Shown here: piece by piece, positions 35,761-47,727 of the stretch
Position numbering within the stretch: the stretch's first letter is position 1
Layout: every line of letters begins with the position of its first letter
Source of the DNA: Basidiobolus meristosporus CBS 931.73
Taxonomy: Eukaryota > Basidiobolomycota > Basidiobolomycetes > Basidiobolales > Basidiobolaceae
Assembly (NCBI GenBank): GCA_002104905.1
Contig: MCFE01000006.1
Span: 204,250 to 268,249, forward strand
DNA length: 64,000 bases
Reading direction: 5' to 3'
Notes under the pieces: generated by a model
Database searches by the model: none
The model's input: only the letters and a program-made list of their open reading frames with translations
What the model was told of the DNA's origin: nothing
Translations under genes and position numbers: made by a program

Positions 35761-36270
35761 TATTCCAAACACTTAACATTTTGCTGAGAGAATCCAAACA
35801 AACTCAAACAAAAAGGTTAAGCCAGGCAATAGTACAGTACATAAGCTTTGGTCTATGTCAATTGGTCAAATATAGATATTCTAACATAAATACAAAACCA
35901 GCAATCCTCCCACACTACTAATTACTTGTATTAACCAAACCTTATGGTCTAAGGTATCTAGGCAAGTTTATGACAAACAATTTTTAAGTAAATCCATACT
36001 CCTCATAGGCTAGAGAGTAATCTAGGCTACACTTGTTTTCCCTTATAGCTTTAAATATATATGCAGTGATTTCTTAGGATAACAGCTAGTAACTAAGCTT
36101 AGTGATAACCTAAGGTTATCAAGATTTTTACATACTTGTCAAAAGCCCTCAGACTTTTGTACATATGCCTGAAACATCCATTAAGTCATTATCATCACCA
36201 TATTTATAGGGCATGCATAAGTACTCAGATGCCTGATCTCAGCTTGGTAAGCAAAGCCAGAGCCACTAAA
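35761..36270. other. AT-rich spacer, decayed
   Basis: No gene or clear repeat boundary between two LTR fragments. Confidence 0.3.
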
Positions 36271-36602
36271 TGTTGTAAGAGTTATGAGGCTATTGGAAGC
36301 CATTGGGAGAACAAGTTGAACATGTGGTTTATGCTTAATGATTCATTCAATTTAGAAGTAATATATATTCCTTTACACAGTTTTTACAAAGCAAACACAT
36401 GGAATATGTTTGGGAAAGCCCTAAGAGCATGTGTTTTGGGGCTGTCTGAGCAACTTGAAGATATTTCATGTTCTGAATTCCTATTTTTCTGGAGAAAATA
36501 TTCTTAGTATATCACAAGTAGGAACTTGGACAGAGTTCTCTAAGAGTTGCTGACAATAGTCTTATTAACTAGGGTAGGCAAATATATAGGTGTATTACAA
36601 AA
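36271..36602 (-). repeat. Copia LTR, diverged
   Basis: Runs from TGTTGTAAGAGTTATG to ggtgtattacaa, about 330 bp. The internal landmarks gggagaacaagt and aacttgaagat match the family LTR. The 3' terminal bases are eroded. Confidence 0.65.
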
Positions 36603-36693
36603 TGGGCAACAGCCTCACTTAACTACTCACATTGACTGGTCTTAGCTTTGAACTGAGATTTTCAAGGTTGTCATTAGTCAAGAGCTTAGTGAA

Positions 36694-36906
36694 TAGACTT
36701 GTTCCATCATTCCAGCTGATCATAGTGCCCAATAGTGCCATAGCATGCCAGATGGTGCTGGATCATGCCACAGAGTGCCAGATGGTGCCATACAGTGCCA
36801 ATTTGGGATCAAAATTGGCATGCATATGACCCTAAAATATCAAATTAATAACAAAATATACAGCACTTTCTGGCACTATGATCAATGGAACAATGGAACA
36901 AGTCTA
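36694..36906. mobile_element. Complete MITE (213 bp) with perfect 14-bp ends
   Basis: The ends read TAGACTTGTTCCAT and its exact reverse complement, with a second inner inverted segment gatcatagtgcc. The outermost TA on each side is probably the target duplication, which would indicate a Tc1/mariner-type mobiliser. No ORF. This is the cleanest member of the family seen at 9.1-11.5 kb. Confidence 0.8.
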
Positions 36907-36919
36907 ATATGTTAGTAAT

Positions 36920-37990
36920 CATTTCATCTGTAGGACTGTAGGACATGTTCACTAAGTTATTCTTGATAGCTTCCCATATAAGATAATGTCTAGTATTCTT
37001 GTGCCTAGTTCAAGCATGAAAAGTTTTATTTCCACTTAATTGTATACATTCATGGTTTTCTTAAAAAAATGCAAAGGTAGTTTCTTAATATAAGCCCAAA
37101 TCCTTGAAGAGCTTTTGTAGTCACATTGCTTTTCTTACCACCTCACAGTCTGCCATATACTTTGCCTTTGAGGTGGAAAGTGCTTCAGTTGGTTACTTTC
37201 TAGAAATCTGCAAGTTTGTTCTATTAAAATGCAGAAAAGTGTGTGCTGTGGTGGTTCTTCTGTTGTTGGGGTTTTGCCCCAATCAGCAGCAGAGTAGCTC
37301 CAAAGATCCTGTTCTGAATCCTTATAGGTGTACTTAAAGTAGATAAGAGCAGATTGTCATGAGTACCTGAGAAATCTGATCAACTGCTGCAATATACTCA
37401 GACCCTTAATTTGGGTTATTTTAGCTGACAATTTCCTCTGCATATGAGATATCTAGATCAAACTGCTAATTGTAGATGGGCAAGGGAACTCTGGGCTTTC
37501 AGATTGCACCAAACTCTCAGGATATAGCTCAGTATTAACCAAGTTGAGCTGGCTCATGGATATGTCTTCTTCAAGCTTCCCACTGAGATTCACTCTTTAC
37601 ATTCATTTGATAAATAAAGAACTTACACCTGTCTGCAAGAGCCAATGCTACTCTGATGGTATTACACCTTCCTACCAATGCAAAGGTCTTAGTGTAGTTC
37701 AGTCATTCTGATTAATGGGCTATTGGGCACAAGTCTTGCTCTATATCTTTTGATAGTACCATTAACTTTCCCTATTAAAAATAATTTGGTCCTGCAGGTA
37801 GATCCAATCTGGATCAGCCATCAAGATCCTGTCAGGAGACCAATTTTCTCACTTTCAGATCCCAGACACTGTATCACCTCCTGCAGTTGTGTGCATTGAT
37901 TGGCTATTGCCTCTTTTTTACACTGCTTACTTTCTGACTCAACTGTTTCTCTTACTTTTCATGTCTAATAATTGATTTATTTCCATTGAA
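36920..37990 (-). pseudogene. Copia RT/RNase H remnant, third copy
   Basis: DNA similarity to 13,250-14,560 in order: gtgcctagttcaagc, cacagtctgccatatactttgcc, caactgctgcaata, tacatt-rich RT part and gccaatgctactctgatgg. The minus-strand frame is destroyed throughout. Confidence 0.6.
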
Positions 37991-40057
37991 ACTTCAGTTG
38001 TACCTCAATTGCCAATTGTATTGACCTATACAAGTCCCTATAACATACACTAACTTTGAGCCCAACCTCACATTCAACAAGTAACTCCATTAAAATCCAC
38101 CACTCAATAAGTATTTCTGTTGTGATGCTTGGTTTCCATGACTTTGGTAGGAAATGGGCGGCTTTATGCCACTGTTCATTCACTGGTTCCCATATGTCCT
38201 GTTCTTCAGCCAGCACTACAAGGTCTAGCACCTCATCTGCCAGTCATTGCAGTAAATCTTTGCAATATTCAATTCCATTTTCTTGAGCACTGCTCTTGAA
38301 GAAGCACTGCAACCTCTTGGTGTGACTATTAATGTTCTAAAATTCCACTGAAGGCATTGTGATTACCTTTTGAGTTCTTGGCATTGTTACTTGGTCTGTC
38401 AGTGGGATCTCCATTCTGTCAGCAATGAAGAATGTGGAGGCTGTGGGAGACAAATTGCCTTTCTCTGCAAACTCATCTATCTCACTGGAGTGCAGCTCAA
38501 CTGGCTGCGCTTCCAAATCTTGCAAAAACTGCTGTTTCCTTGTTGGTAGTTCTTCTTGGCTATGATGGGGTTCAGTCTGTTCAAGGCTTACAGCATTAAT
38601 TGGCAAGAACTGCATTTGTTTCTCATGCGTCCATGTCTCTGGCTTGGGAAGACTTTTCTCCCTCTACCTTTTCCTTTATCACTGCCAGGATTTTCACTGC
38701 TACTTTGTCTGAGTGCCTCTTGTATTGAACTATATTTTCTCCTTGATAAATGCTGCTCTGATGCATCTGTTTTGGCCTGCTTGTCCCTTGTTGGCACTAT
38801 GCAGGCAACCAGATGCTTCATTCCTGCTTGTTTTGTGCTCTCAGCTCATGCTGTGATGGGCTCCCAAGGTAGACACTTGTGTTTACCACTGCCAGATCCT
38901 TCACTGCTACTTTGAATGATTGCTCCTTGAGTAGAAATATGCCTTTAACTTGATAATTGTTGTGCTGGTGCACCTGTGTCTGCCTGCTTTTCCATTATCA
39001 GCACCCTTTCAGCTACCTGTTGTTGCTTTGATGCTTGTATGGAGCTTTTGGCCCTGCTTGTAACAAGCTCTGGAGGAAGCTGCTGGTTTTTAGCCATTCC
39101 ACCCTTGTACTACTGCCTTTGATAGTTTCTTCTACTCTTGAGATACTTTCTTAGCATACAAAGGCTGGCCCACAAACTATTTGCTTGTTTGAATCCAGGA
39201 TAATGCTCATGGAACGAGTCAAGTGCATTCTGCTTGGCCTTGAGTTCCCAATGGTCCCATTGAATGCCAGCCTAAAGGTATTGGTGTGCTGAACTTCCAA
39301 CAGCCTGTTAAATGTTGACTTACTCTTCCTCATTGCACTCAAGAGCTTCACAGATATTCAATGTCTTTTGATTTTCAGGCTTTGGTATAAACAATATATT
39401 ATCTCCCTTCCATGCTGTGATGGGTTTTCCTGTGGGCTTTATCTTTGGGCACTGTTGTTGTGCTTCAAAGACTATATGATGTTCCTTGGCTGCTTCATTT
39501 GGAAATGGCGCAATTATTGGCTGTGACATTGAGCTACTTGAGTTCCTTTGTTGCAGCAAAGATACTGCTTTCTCTACCTGGGAAATTGATTGCTCCACAC
39601 CTTTTATCCGCTCATCCTGTTTCTGGACTATTTCCTGACTTCTCTGGGCCATTGCATCTATCCTATCAGCCAATGCCATTAATTGCCACATTAGTGCTTT
39701 GGTATTAGCTGACAACATACTTACTAATACAGGTGGTGGTGATGCTATGATGGCCACTTGCTGGTCTTCAACTGAAGGTACTGCTTTTGCTATATTCTCA
39801 TCTGCCTCAGCATTATGGTCTGGTTGCAGCCCTGCAGAGATTCCCAATTGCCTACTTGACTGAGAGTGTGAGGAGTCAGCATTATTACCTTCAGTGGGCA
39901 CACTGTCCACAGGACCTTTTTTAGTTGTTGCCCCACTTGTTGCACTGAATATCAGAGCAAGCTGCTGTCCAACTGCTCCTCTGCTGCTGTCAGCAGTGGG
40001 GTTTGGTTGGGAACCAGACAACTTTGCTTTATTTTTTGGTGGCATATATATGGAAGT
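37977..40057 (-). pseudogene. Unknown long ORF of a transposon, broken
   Basis: The minus strand starts MPPKNKAKLSGSQPNPTADS at 40,057 and runs open for about 245 codons to 39,320. It continues after a frame shift with STFNRLLEVQHTNTFRLAFN (39,351-39,151) and two further blocks to 37,977. The first block is Gln/Ser-rich and has a probable coiled coil (QEIVQKQDERIKGVEQSISQ). I do not recognise the family. The surroundings and decay suggest a transposon-encoded protein, perhaps an ORF1-like nucleic-acid-binding protein. That is a guess from coiled-coil composition and should be treated as such. Confidence 0.45.
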
Positions 40058-40325
40058 GAGTCCAACCAAAGGGGAAGTTGTGTTACATATATGTGTGTAT
40101 GTGGTGCCACAACTTTATTTATAATGCTTATTATGGTGGATCATCATTGAGTCTTACATTCATGTAGGTGCAATGTCACAAATACAAGACTGTCTTAAAT
40201 ACACATGAGTAGTGACAAAAAAAATTATATAATAACATTACATTGTTAATTGTCAAATTGTTTGCCCATGGGCAAGATTACTTTGATACAACACCATAAG
40301 AGAAGAGAAAAAAAACTATGTGGCT

Positions 40326-41630
40326 TGTTGTGCATCAACATTCAAAACTTAGCCAATTTTACTCCGTTTGAAAATCTAGTACCCTAACTGATTTTCCCTA
40401 ACCCAAACATAACACATCCCAGTTACAGTTTATTTTATCCCACCTCAGAATATATTTTTAGCCATCATTGATGATGTAATTTTCATTTATCTTATGCACC
40501 TATGAACACCCAAATTGATTTCAATCAATCCAGTCCCTTGGCGCTTACTAATTCAACTTGATCAGAAAAGTATAAATAAAGTTTACTGAACCTTTTGGTT
40601 TAGTGTGTGTCTCAACAAAATTAAGATTCTGTCTCAGCAAAAATAAGAATCCAACAATTCTGTTCTAGTTTCTATCCAAGCCTAGTACATCTAGCACTCC
40701 AAAGAACACCAAGCCTAGCCTGCCTAGCAAACAAAAATCATTGTCTTTATAGCCAACCCAGCTATATCCAAGACCAATATTAGATCAGAATCTTTCTGCT
40801 AATATTTCTGCCACTCTCTGACAATTCTAAGATTCTGCACTTAATTGTCCCTTTGGTTCAGTTAAACCATTCAAGAGTTTTATTACACTTTCTCTTTGAT
40901 AGAACATGGCTAGTGTAGCAAGCCTCTTGGCCATTGATGTATCCAAGAGAAAAGTGTACTAAACTCTTTAATGAGTTACCTGAACATAAGTGACAACTAA
41001 GTGCAGAATCTTAGAATTGTCAAGAGTGACAGAAATATTAACAGAAAAGTTCTGGTCTAATATTGGTCTTGTATATGGCTGAGTTGGGCTATAAAGGCAA
41101 CAGAGTTGGTTTGCTATACAGGCTAGGCTTGGTGCTCTTGGGAGTGCTAGATATGCTAGGCTTGGGCTGAAACTAGAACAGAACTGCAGAATTCTTAACT
41201 TTGCTGAGGCACAATCTTAACTTTGTTGAGACACACACTAAACCAAAAGGTTCAGTAATCTTTATTTATATTTTTCTGATCAAGTTGAATCAGTAAGTGT
41301 CAAGAGACTGGACTAATTGAAATATGTTAGGGTGTTCATAGATGCATAAGATAAGTGAGAAATTGTATCCTTAATCAGCTAATGTTTTGGCAACTGCTAA
41401 GTGGTGGATAGATCTCAGATGACTAATAACTTGGAAAGGCTTAGCAGATCAGTTGAGGATGTAGTGACCACATGAAAATCAATCAGGTGTGACAGCTAAA
41501 AATAGATTCTGGGAAGTGATAAAATAACCACAACTGGGATTAGTAATGTTTGGGTTAGGAAAAATCAGTTAGGATACAAGATTCTCTAATAGAGTAAAAT
41601 AGGCTAAGTTTTAAATATTGATGCACAACA
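40326..41630. mobile_element. Foldback palindrome, about 1.3 kb
   Basis: The left arm starts TGTTGTGCATCAACATTC and the right arm ends with its complement (attgatgcacaaca). Paired landmarks run the whole length: ctggtctaatattggtctt against aagaccaatattagatcag; gtgcagaatcttag against ctaagattctgcac; cttttggtttagtgtgtgt against acacacactaaacc. The centre is at about 40,915. Arms of about 600 bp differ by scattered substitutions and small indels. There is no coding capacity. Confidence 0.8.
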
Positions 41631-41791
41631 GCCATGAAGCATGCAGACAGCATTGGAAGCATTGCAAGGATGATAGCTAGTGTTCTGCCAAACAAGTCAC
41701 ATTTGACCATTCACCAGTCACTATTATACCAGCAATATCTTGCCAGCCACTTGATAGTTCTATAACAGCACCAGGCTGTACTTGTCACTTT

Positions 41792-44315
41792 GTGCAAACT
41801 GAGCCAGGTGAGTTTGTGATGCCCTTAGGCTCACCCCAGCCTTCTGAATATGGTGTGCAGAATGCATGCTCTGAAGAAGCAGGCTCACTGATGGATTGTG
41901 AGTCTTTCTTCCCTAACAACAGTACCCTGCATGAGCCCAGCAAAATCCCTTTATGTAATGAGACAACACCCATGGAAGAAAAGGCCAAGGACACTTTATT
42001 GAGTCAAGTGAGCCCAGTAATTCATCTTTTAATGAATGATGCAATGTTGTGGCTAGAGAAGTGGTGCATATCCACTAATATCAGTAATGGGGGCTTTGAG
42101 GATTTACAACTACTTCTTGCCAAAATCATCCTGGGATGCAACTTATCATATACATAGTATAAATGAACAACCATCATGCAGCCAGCAACATATGACCCAG
42201 AGACCATCCTGATACCAGCATGTGTTAACAGCTGCATGGCATTCACATCAGAAAATGCCACCATTGCAAGGGGTCCTACTTGTCAGGAATCCACCACTGT
42301 AGGAGGACAACATTGCTTGCACTCCAGATATATCCCAGTGATACCCCATCTATAGAAGCTCATGCAGTCCAACAAATATTGTGAAGCTTTGAAGTACCAC
42401 ATGTTGTGAAAAATTTGTATTTCCACCTAAATATTCACCTAACTTAGTCACTTAGATCATCACCTTCAAATCCTAGAGAATACTGACCAAATTCCTTGTC
42501 AGGATTTACTTAGAATATTTTTACCAAAATACCAGGTACCCAGAACATGAAAATTCTCAAAGTTGTCCAAACAGCCCCAAACTTTGCACACATGTTCTTG
42601 GGACCTTCCTTAACCTATTCTACATGTTTGTAATGCCAAGACCAGGTAAAAGCATAAATACTACTTTTACATTCAATAAATCATTAAGTGAAAACCACAT
42701 AATCTACTTGTTCTCCAAATCACTTCCAATATCTCCAAGACTCTTACAACACCACACTCAGTATCAATCAAGCACAAACATACCCAATATGTTCAATGGC
42801 AAACATTACACACAGCTAAGAAGCAAGGGCTACTTTGAAGATATGTATAACCATGCCTTTGCCATGGCACTTGATGGATTCTCATTAAACAGGTATGCTG
42901 ACAGCAAATCATGCTGGTCACTGATTCTCATCAACCTGAATATACCACCTATCTTATGGTATCAGAGCAGAAATCTGATGGTAGTCTTGCTGGTATCTGG
43001 ACCTAAATCAATATCCAACCTGGACAACTACCTCTATCCATTGCTGGATTAATTTTGTATGCTTTCCGGCAAGATAACAGTGAATGGCTGTCAAGACAAA
43101 GTGCATATTGTTATTTGCATTGGAGATACTCCAGCCATCAACAAGATAGCTGGCCTTTCTGGGCACAATGGACTGTATTGCTGTCAAATGGGCAAGATCC
43201 AGGGGACTTACTCCATAAGCCACACACATTATTATTATCCAAACACAAACACTATGAGCATCAAATTCCTGCAGAGAGAACCTACAGAAGTCAGCATGCC
43301 ATTGTAGCAAAGCTGGTAAGCTATAAGCAAGGGGCAAGAATATGGAACTAATCAGAAACCAGAGATATTTGAGATAGAGGGTATCTGTTGGAGCAAAAGC
43401 CTTCCACTAAGAGCAATGCATTTACTCTTCAACCATATCCCTATACTGATGCCAAAGTTGTACATAGCAAGGACTGCATGAACTGGATATGAACTTATTC
43501 AAGTGACCTTCTGAAGCCATTTCTATCAAGAGTACATTGGAAGCATTGGGAGTCATTTGTGTACATTGTAGGAATATTTATCCAGAAGCATATCACCAAT
43601 GCCAACTTAATGCATCTACAGCTTTTGTGCAAGGAGTTTATGACAGGATTTGAGCAGCTATACTACAAACATAAAGCTGAATACATAGATCTCTGCTGCT
43701 ACTGTATCCATTTGCTACTACATCCTGCTTGGTGTGTTGATAATATTGCACCTTGCTCCACCTTTTGGGAGTTCCCTATGGAGCAGATGTGTGGGGAGAT
43801 AGGAAGACAAGTCAAGTTGCAGGTGCTACCATATCCCAATCTCATCAAGAATACTACCTTCAAGTCTGTCATGGATGTGATGAGTCAGTGCATGGAGGAC
43901 AGCCAGGAAGAGTTGGAAAATACTAATGACAGATATGCACATGGAGATGCCTATGCCTAGGGCATTAAGAAGCTAAGCAGCCCCAATGTGTGTGTAATCA
44001 GTTAAGTAATGCAAAGTTGAGTTGGGTGCAACAAGCAACTAATTTTTAAGAGAAAAACTCTACCAAGGTATGCCAGATTTCTCATGGTCACAAGCCAACT
44101 TCTACACCTTTCTATACAGAATTCACTCAAACAAGAGCCAGAGCGCACCTGTAAGGGGGACTAAAACCCAGCAGGGACAAGGAATATATTGGCTAAATAA
44201 CAAAACGTTCTTTGCAGATATTCAGGAGGTATTCATGGTAGAAGTGGCAGCAACCAAGCATATGTTTGTAAGATGTATATGGCAACTTTGCAAGCTTCAC
44301 ACTAAAAAGCCATAA
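41792..44315 (+). pseudogene. Tnp2/CACTA-type transposase remnant
   Basis: From 42,760 the plus strand gives a Transposase_21-like protein in pieces: AFAMALDGFSLNRYADSKSC, then ILINLNIPPILWYQSRNLMV and VSGPKSISNLDNYLYPLLD (to 43,052). Next, in another frame, comes VHIVICIGDTPAINKIAGLS with GHNGLYCC (43,059-43,307), then the C-terminal region MEQMCGEIGRQVKLQVLPYP (43,559-43,960) and a tail to 44,315. The block 41,792-42,157 upstream may be the N-terminus but carries no motif I know. The protein would catalyse cut-and-paste transposition of a CACTA-related element. A solo LTR splits the gene and stops break it. Confidence 0.75.
42402..42751 (+). repeat. Solo copia LTR with CCACA target duplication
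   Basis: A full 350-bp LTR (TGTTGTGAA...TTACAACA) flanked by ccaca at 42,397-42,401 and 42,752-42,756. It interrupts the Tnp2 transposase, so this copia family was active after the DNA transposon had landed. Confidence 0.92.
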
Positions 44316-44579
44316 AGTTGAGGTGTTAGAAGTATGTCAATTGCAGCAGGTGTGCATATGTGTAGAGGTTAGTGAGCAGGATGTCATAGTATATTTTAAT
44401 TCAAACTATAGGTGAATTACTCAAGATAGTAGTGTGTAAGCAAATACAAAGGGGTGATTTTACAGAGAAATATATGAATTGTGCAAGGGGAGGTAGAAAA
44501 GAAAACACCATTTAGCAAATTAGTATGGTAGCATTATACAGAACTAGCTGTAGGTTGCTTACAGCTGTGATAATGCCAT

Positions 44580-44940
44580 CAGAAGCTTGTAAAGAGGCCG
44601 CCAAAACACTGTCAAGTTTTTTGCCATATAAGGCAATAGGATGTACTTGCCAGTTAGATCCATTCAGATAGTTTTAAAGCACACCAAGTTAGCAACAATG
44701 CCATGCAACCCTTGGCAAAACAATTTACAAAAACTGTTATATTTTATCAGCCTTATTTGGCTGTAAAATTAGCAAAATGCTGTTGTGATCCCATCACAAG
44801 ATTGTGTAGATGGTCATTGATTCCAAGCTGCTGGTATTATAGTGATCTCCTGATGAGATCTTGCCAGCTGATCTGGATTGGATCCACCTGTGGGACCAAA
44901 CTGTTTTTCATTGGGATATGGTAGTACCTGCAACTTGACT
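44580..44940. repeat. Repeat shared with 9,480-9,780
   Basis: Landmarks catataaggcaat, cttgccagttagatcc, gatctggattggatccacct and ttcattggg occur in the same order at both places. Probably the 3' non-coding part of one DNA-transposon family. Confidence 0.5.
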
Positions 44941-45035
44941 AATCTTCCTATCTCCCCACACATTTGCTCCATAGGAAACTCCCACTAGGAGAAGCAAGGC
45001 CTCATATTCTCCACACACCAAGCAAGATGTAGTCA
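44925..45035 (-). pseudogene. Inverted Tnp2 transposase scrap
   Basis: The minus strand repeats 43,767-43,840 almost exactly (atggagcaaatgtgtgggga, then agttgcaggta). A second copy of the transposase thus lies in opposite orientation about 1.1 kb away. Confidence 0.65.
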
Positions 45036-45100
45036 AGGGTTGATGCAGTAGCAGTCAAAGAGTACTATGTATCTAGTGATAGATTAACTAAGCTTAGTTT

Positions 45101-45174
45101 ATTGGTAGATATATCTAATTCTAATCATTGGTAGATATCTAATTCTAATCATTGGTAGATATCTAATTCTAATC
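45101..45174. repeat. Short tandem repeat, 24-26 bp x 3
   Basis: Three consecutive copies of attggtagatatctaattc plus taat/c. The first carries an extra AT. Confidence 0.85.
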
Positions 45175-45659
45175 TAGCACTCTATGGCTTGGCAATCTGT
45201 AGCCCTAATGCAAGTAATCAATGCAACTCAAGAGGTAGCTTACATCTATCAGCTTGCCCAAGTGATCACAATTATTTTGAACTTTGTCTGTGAGAACATA
45301 TTAATTTTTTTGCATTGGATACAACCTATATTATGCCCTAAAACGCTAGAATGAAATCAGTTAAAAAAATTGAGTAGAGCAACCTCCTGCCTAACTACAC
45401 TGAGTTACCTGATATAAGACTTTTAATAATCTGAAAGTAGCTACATTGCCAGTACCATTCAAGGTATCAGTACCATATTTATATCAAATATGGCTGGAGT
45501 CAAGATTACCAAGTATACAGTTGCTCTTTACAACTTCCAATTAAATGAAAGCTACTCCAGTACACTTGAATTGAGTAAACTAATTTATTATTGTAGTGTG
45601 CCACATCCAAGTATATCTGAGGCACACTTGCATACATATAAGCAGCCTTATGTTATATA
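45175..45659. other. AT-rich spacer, nothing recognised
   Basis: No open frame or repeat identified. Confidence 0.3.
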
Positions 45660-46040
45660 ATGCTACTCACCTGACTTAGTCACTTAAATCATTACCTATA
45701 AATCTTAGAGTATACTGACCAAATTCCTTGATGCATCTATACACTCGGAATATTTTCACCAAAAAATAAGGTACCTAGTACTTGAAAATTCTCAAAGTTG
45801 TCCAAGCTGCCCCAAACCTTGCACACATTTTCTTGGGATCTTACTGAACATATTCTTTATATTTGTTTCTCCAAAATCAGGTTAAAGTATAAACTCTACT
45901 TTTGCATTTAACAAATCTTAAGTGAAAACCACATACACTACTTGCTTTCCCAATAACTTCCAATATCCCCAGAACTCTTACAACAGACCACATACTCTAC
46001 TTGTTCTCCCAATTACTTCCAATACATCCAAGACTCGTAC
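45660..46040 (+). repeat. Copia LTR fragments, two partly overlapping
   Basis: From cacctgacttagtcactt to ctcttacaaca, then a partial duplicate of the last ~60 bp (catactctacttgttctccc onward to tccaagactcgtac). Confidence 0.65.
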
Positions 46041-47220
46041 ATTTGTGAATAATTTCCTTGTGTCTAAGCAAGTGCATGTGTTTTAAGACTCTACTCAGCT
46101 TATTCTTGTATTCCAAGCTACTTATTTACAATATAGCTTGTATAATATCACCTATTTTTCAAGATAGTGGAAGTCTGGAGCTACTGAAAGATATTTGCAG
46201 AATTAGTGCTTTATGCTATGTACACCAATGATACAGGGAAGTTAAAGAATCTATAGTGAGTGTGTCTTTATCAATAGTGATGGAAAGTCCAGGGAGAATG
46301 TCATGACAATCTGGAGCCCTTTGGATGACATTGGAGTATCTGATAGCATCAACTTCAAGTATTCCGATTTTGAGTATTTGAGGTTAAACTTAACCAGAAG
46401 TTTGTGGGGACTTGAAAGCTGATATAGTAGGATCTGAGTGGCCAAGTCAGTAAGTATATATAGGCATAGCCAAATAATCTACAACTGCATCTGTACCCAT
46501 TTAAGAGATTGTACTAGAAAGTAGTACAACAGTAGAGAGAAGTGGTAATCCTGAAAGGGATATTGATTCAATATGTGTCAAGGCTAACCCAAACAAGTCA
46601 TGATGCCAATATACCACCGTGAGAATTTTAGCAAAGTAGTGAATGGGACTCCATTGAACCAAACTATGAGGCACTGACTGCTGTAGGTTTTCTCAACGAT
46701 CACCAACAAAATACCCGACACAAATGTGCAAAACCATAAATCAAGTAATAGATGTCACACCCATTGGCAAAACGTTAGGACCACTTGGAGTCAACCCTAT
46801 GTCCGAGATGCAATGAGTCAAACCTCACTAGAGCATGATCAAAAATATGCATCCTTGAGCCTGTATAACTTTCACCAGTAAGTAACGCAACATATTAGAG
46901 AGATTTTACCAGGATTACTGTATAATATATGGCGTACAATATATTATAGAATGATACCATAGGGAGGCATTGCGATTTCCTCCACTTCACAAACTCATAC
47001 CGCTATAAAATGTGAAGGGAATATGGCTGAAATGTAATTCGATTGAACAGCAATTGCATTGTAGAAAGCAGGTACTAAACATACCATACTCTGCTGATGG
47101 CAACTATGGCTCTGCATATTGAAAGGATATCCACACCACTCAATGGTACAAACCAATCGCCATTGATGTGATGACGCTGTTTCATTTGGTAGCTTGGTGA
47201 GATTCATCTTGTGAGATGTA
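46041..47220. other. Transition from transposon block to subtelomeric unique sequence
   Basis: No gene recognised. Composition becomes less AT-rich after about 46,700. A minus-strand ORF (47,273-46,995) has no motif. Confidence 0.35.
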
Positions 47221-47727
47221 TTGCGAACGCTACGGAGTTGGCCAATCATCAAAATAAAGATCGCAAATTCCAATCCCCCCGAATCACTCGTCTATTGTTC
47301 CGCAACCGGCTTAGCTATCCTGCAGATGCTTCCGCAATGCTTCACCAGAGGCATGAGCACATCACTTCCAACCAAACAATCCAACGGCGAGCATCTCATT
47401 TTCGCGGAACCATCACGAAACCAAGGGACAATTCTACCAACTTTGGAACCATGGTTTAGACTGAGTCATGAAGCAAGTCGAAACAATCATGATTTTACAC
47501 CTAACCAATTAGTTGGTAATCCATTGTGTACAACACCTTTGCTCATTCTTCAGAATCATGGTGGGATCGAGGTCAAACAAAGGATCAGGAGCACTGGATT
47601 CACCATCCCACTAAGCTCTAGATGCAAATATACACCCGTTGTGCTCGCCTTTGACCCCCTCCACTACTCAGCAGCTATAGGTCAACCCCCTCCCCCCGAA
47701 TATATTACCACCGGTGAGCTGAAGTGA
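47221..47727 (+). CDS. Hypothetical ORF, 168 codons
   Basis: One open frame from an ATG-like region to TGA with ordinary composition. The C-terminal stretch CKYTPVVLAFDPLHYSAAI faintly recalls the last catalytic block of OTU-type deubiquitinases (Ala/Tyr-Asp-x-x-His-Phe-Ser-Ala), but no Asp-Gly-Asn-Cys block is visible upstream. The ORF may be a decayed gene fragment. An overlapping ORF in another frame weakens the case. No function is assigned. Confidence 0.22.
   Translation: MRTLRSWPIIKIKIANSNPPESLVYCSATGLAILQMLPQCFTRGMSTSLPTKQSNGEHLIFAEPSRNQGTILPTLEPWFRLSHEASRNNHDFTPNQLVGNPLCTTPLLILQNHGGIEVKQRIRSTGFTIPLSSRCKYTPVVLAFDPLHYSAAIGQPPPPEYITTGELK

Noticed and set aside
45101-45174. CRISPR-like direct repeats
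   Set aside because: The three units are adjacent without spacers, in a eukaryotic transposon block.
47221-47727. OTU-type deubiquitinase
   Set aside because: Only one faint C-terminal block resembles the family and the catalytic Cys block is not visible. Kept as a low-confidence hypothetical ORF.
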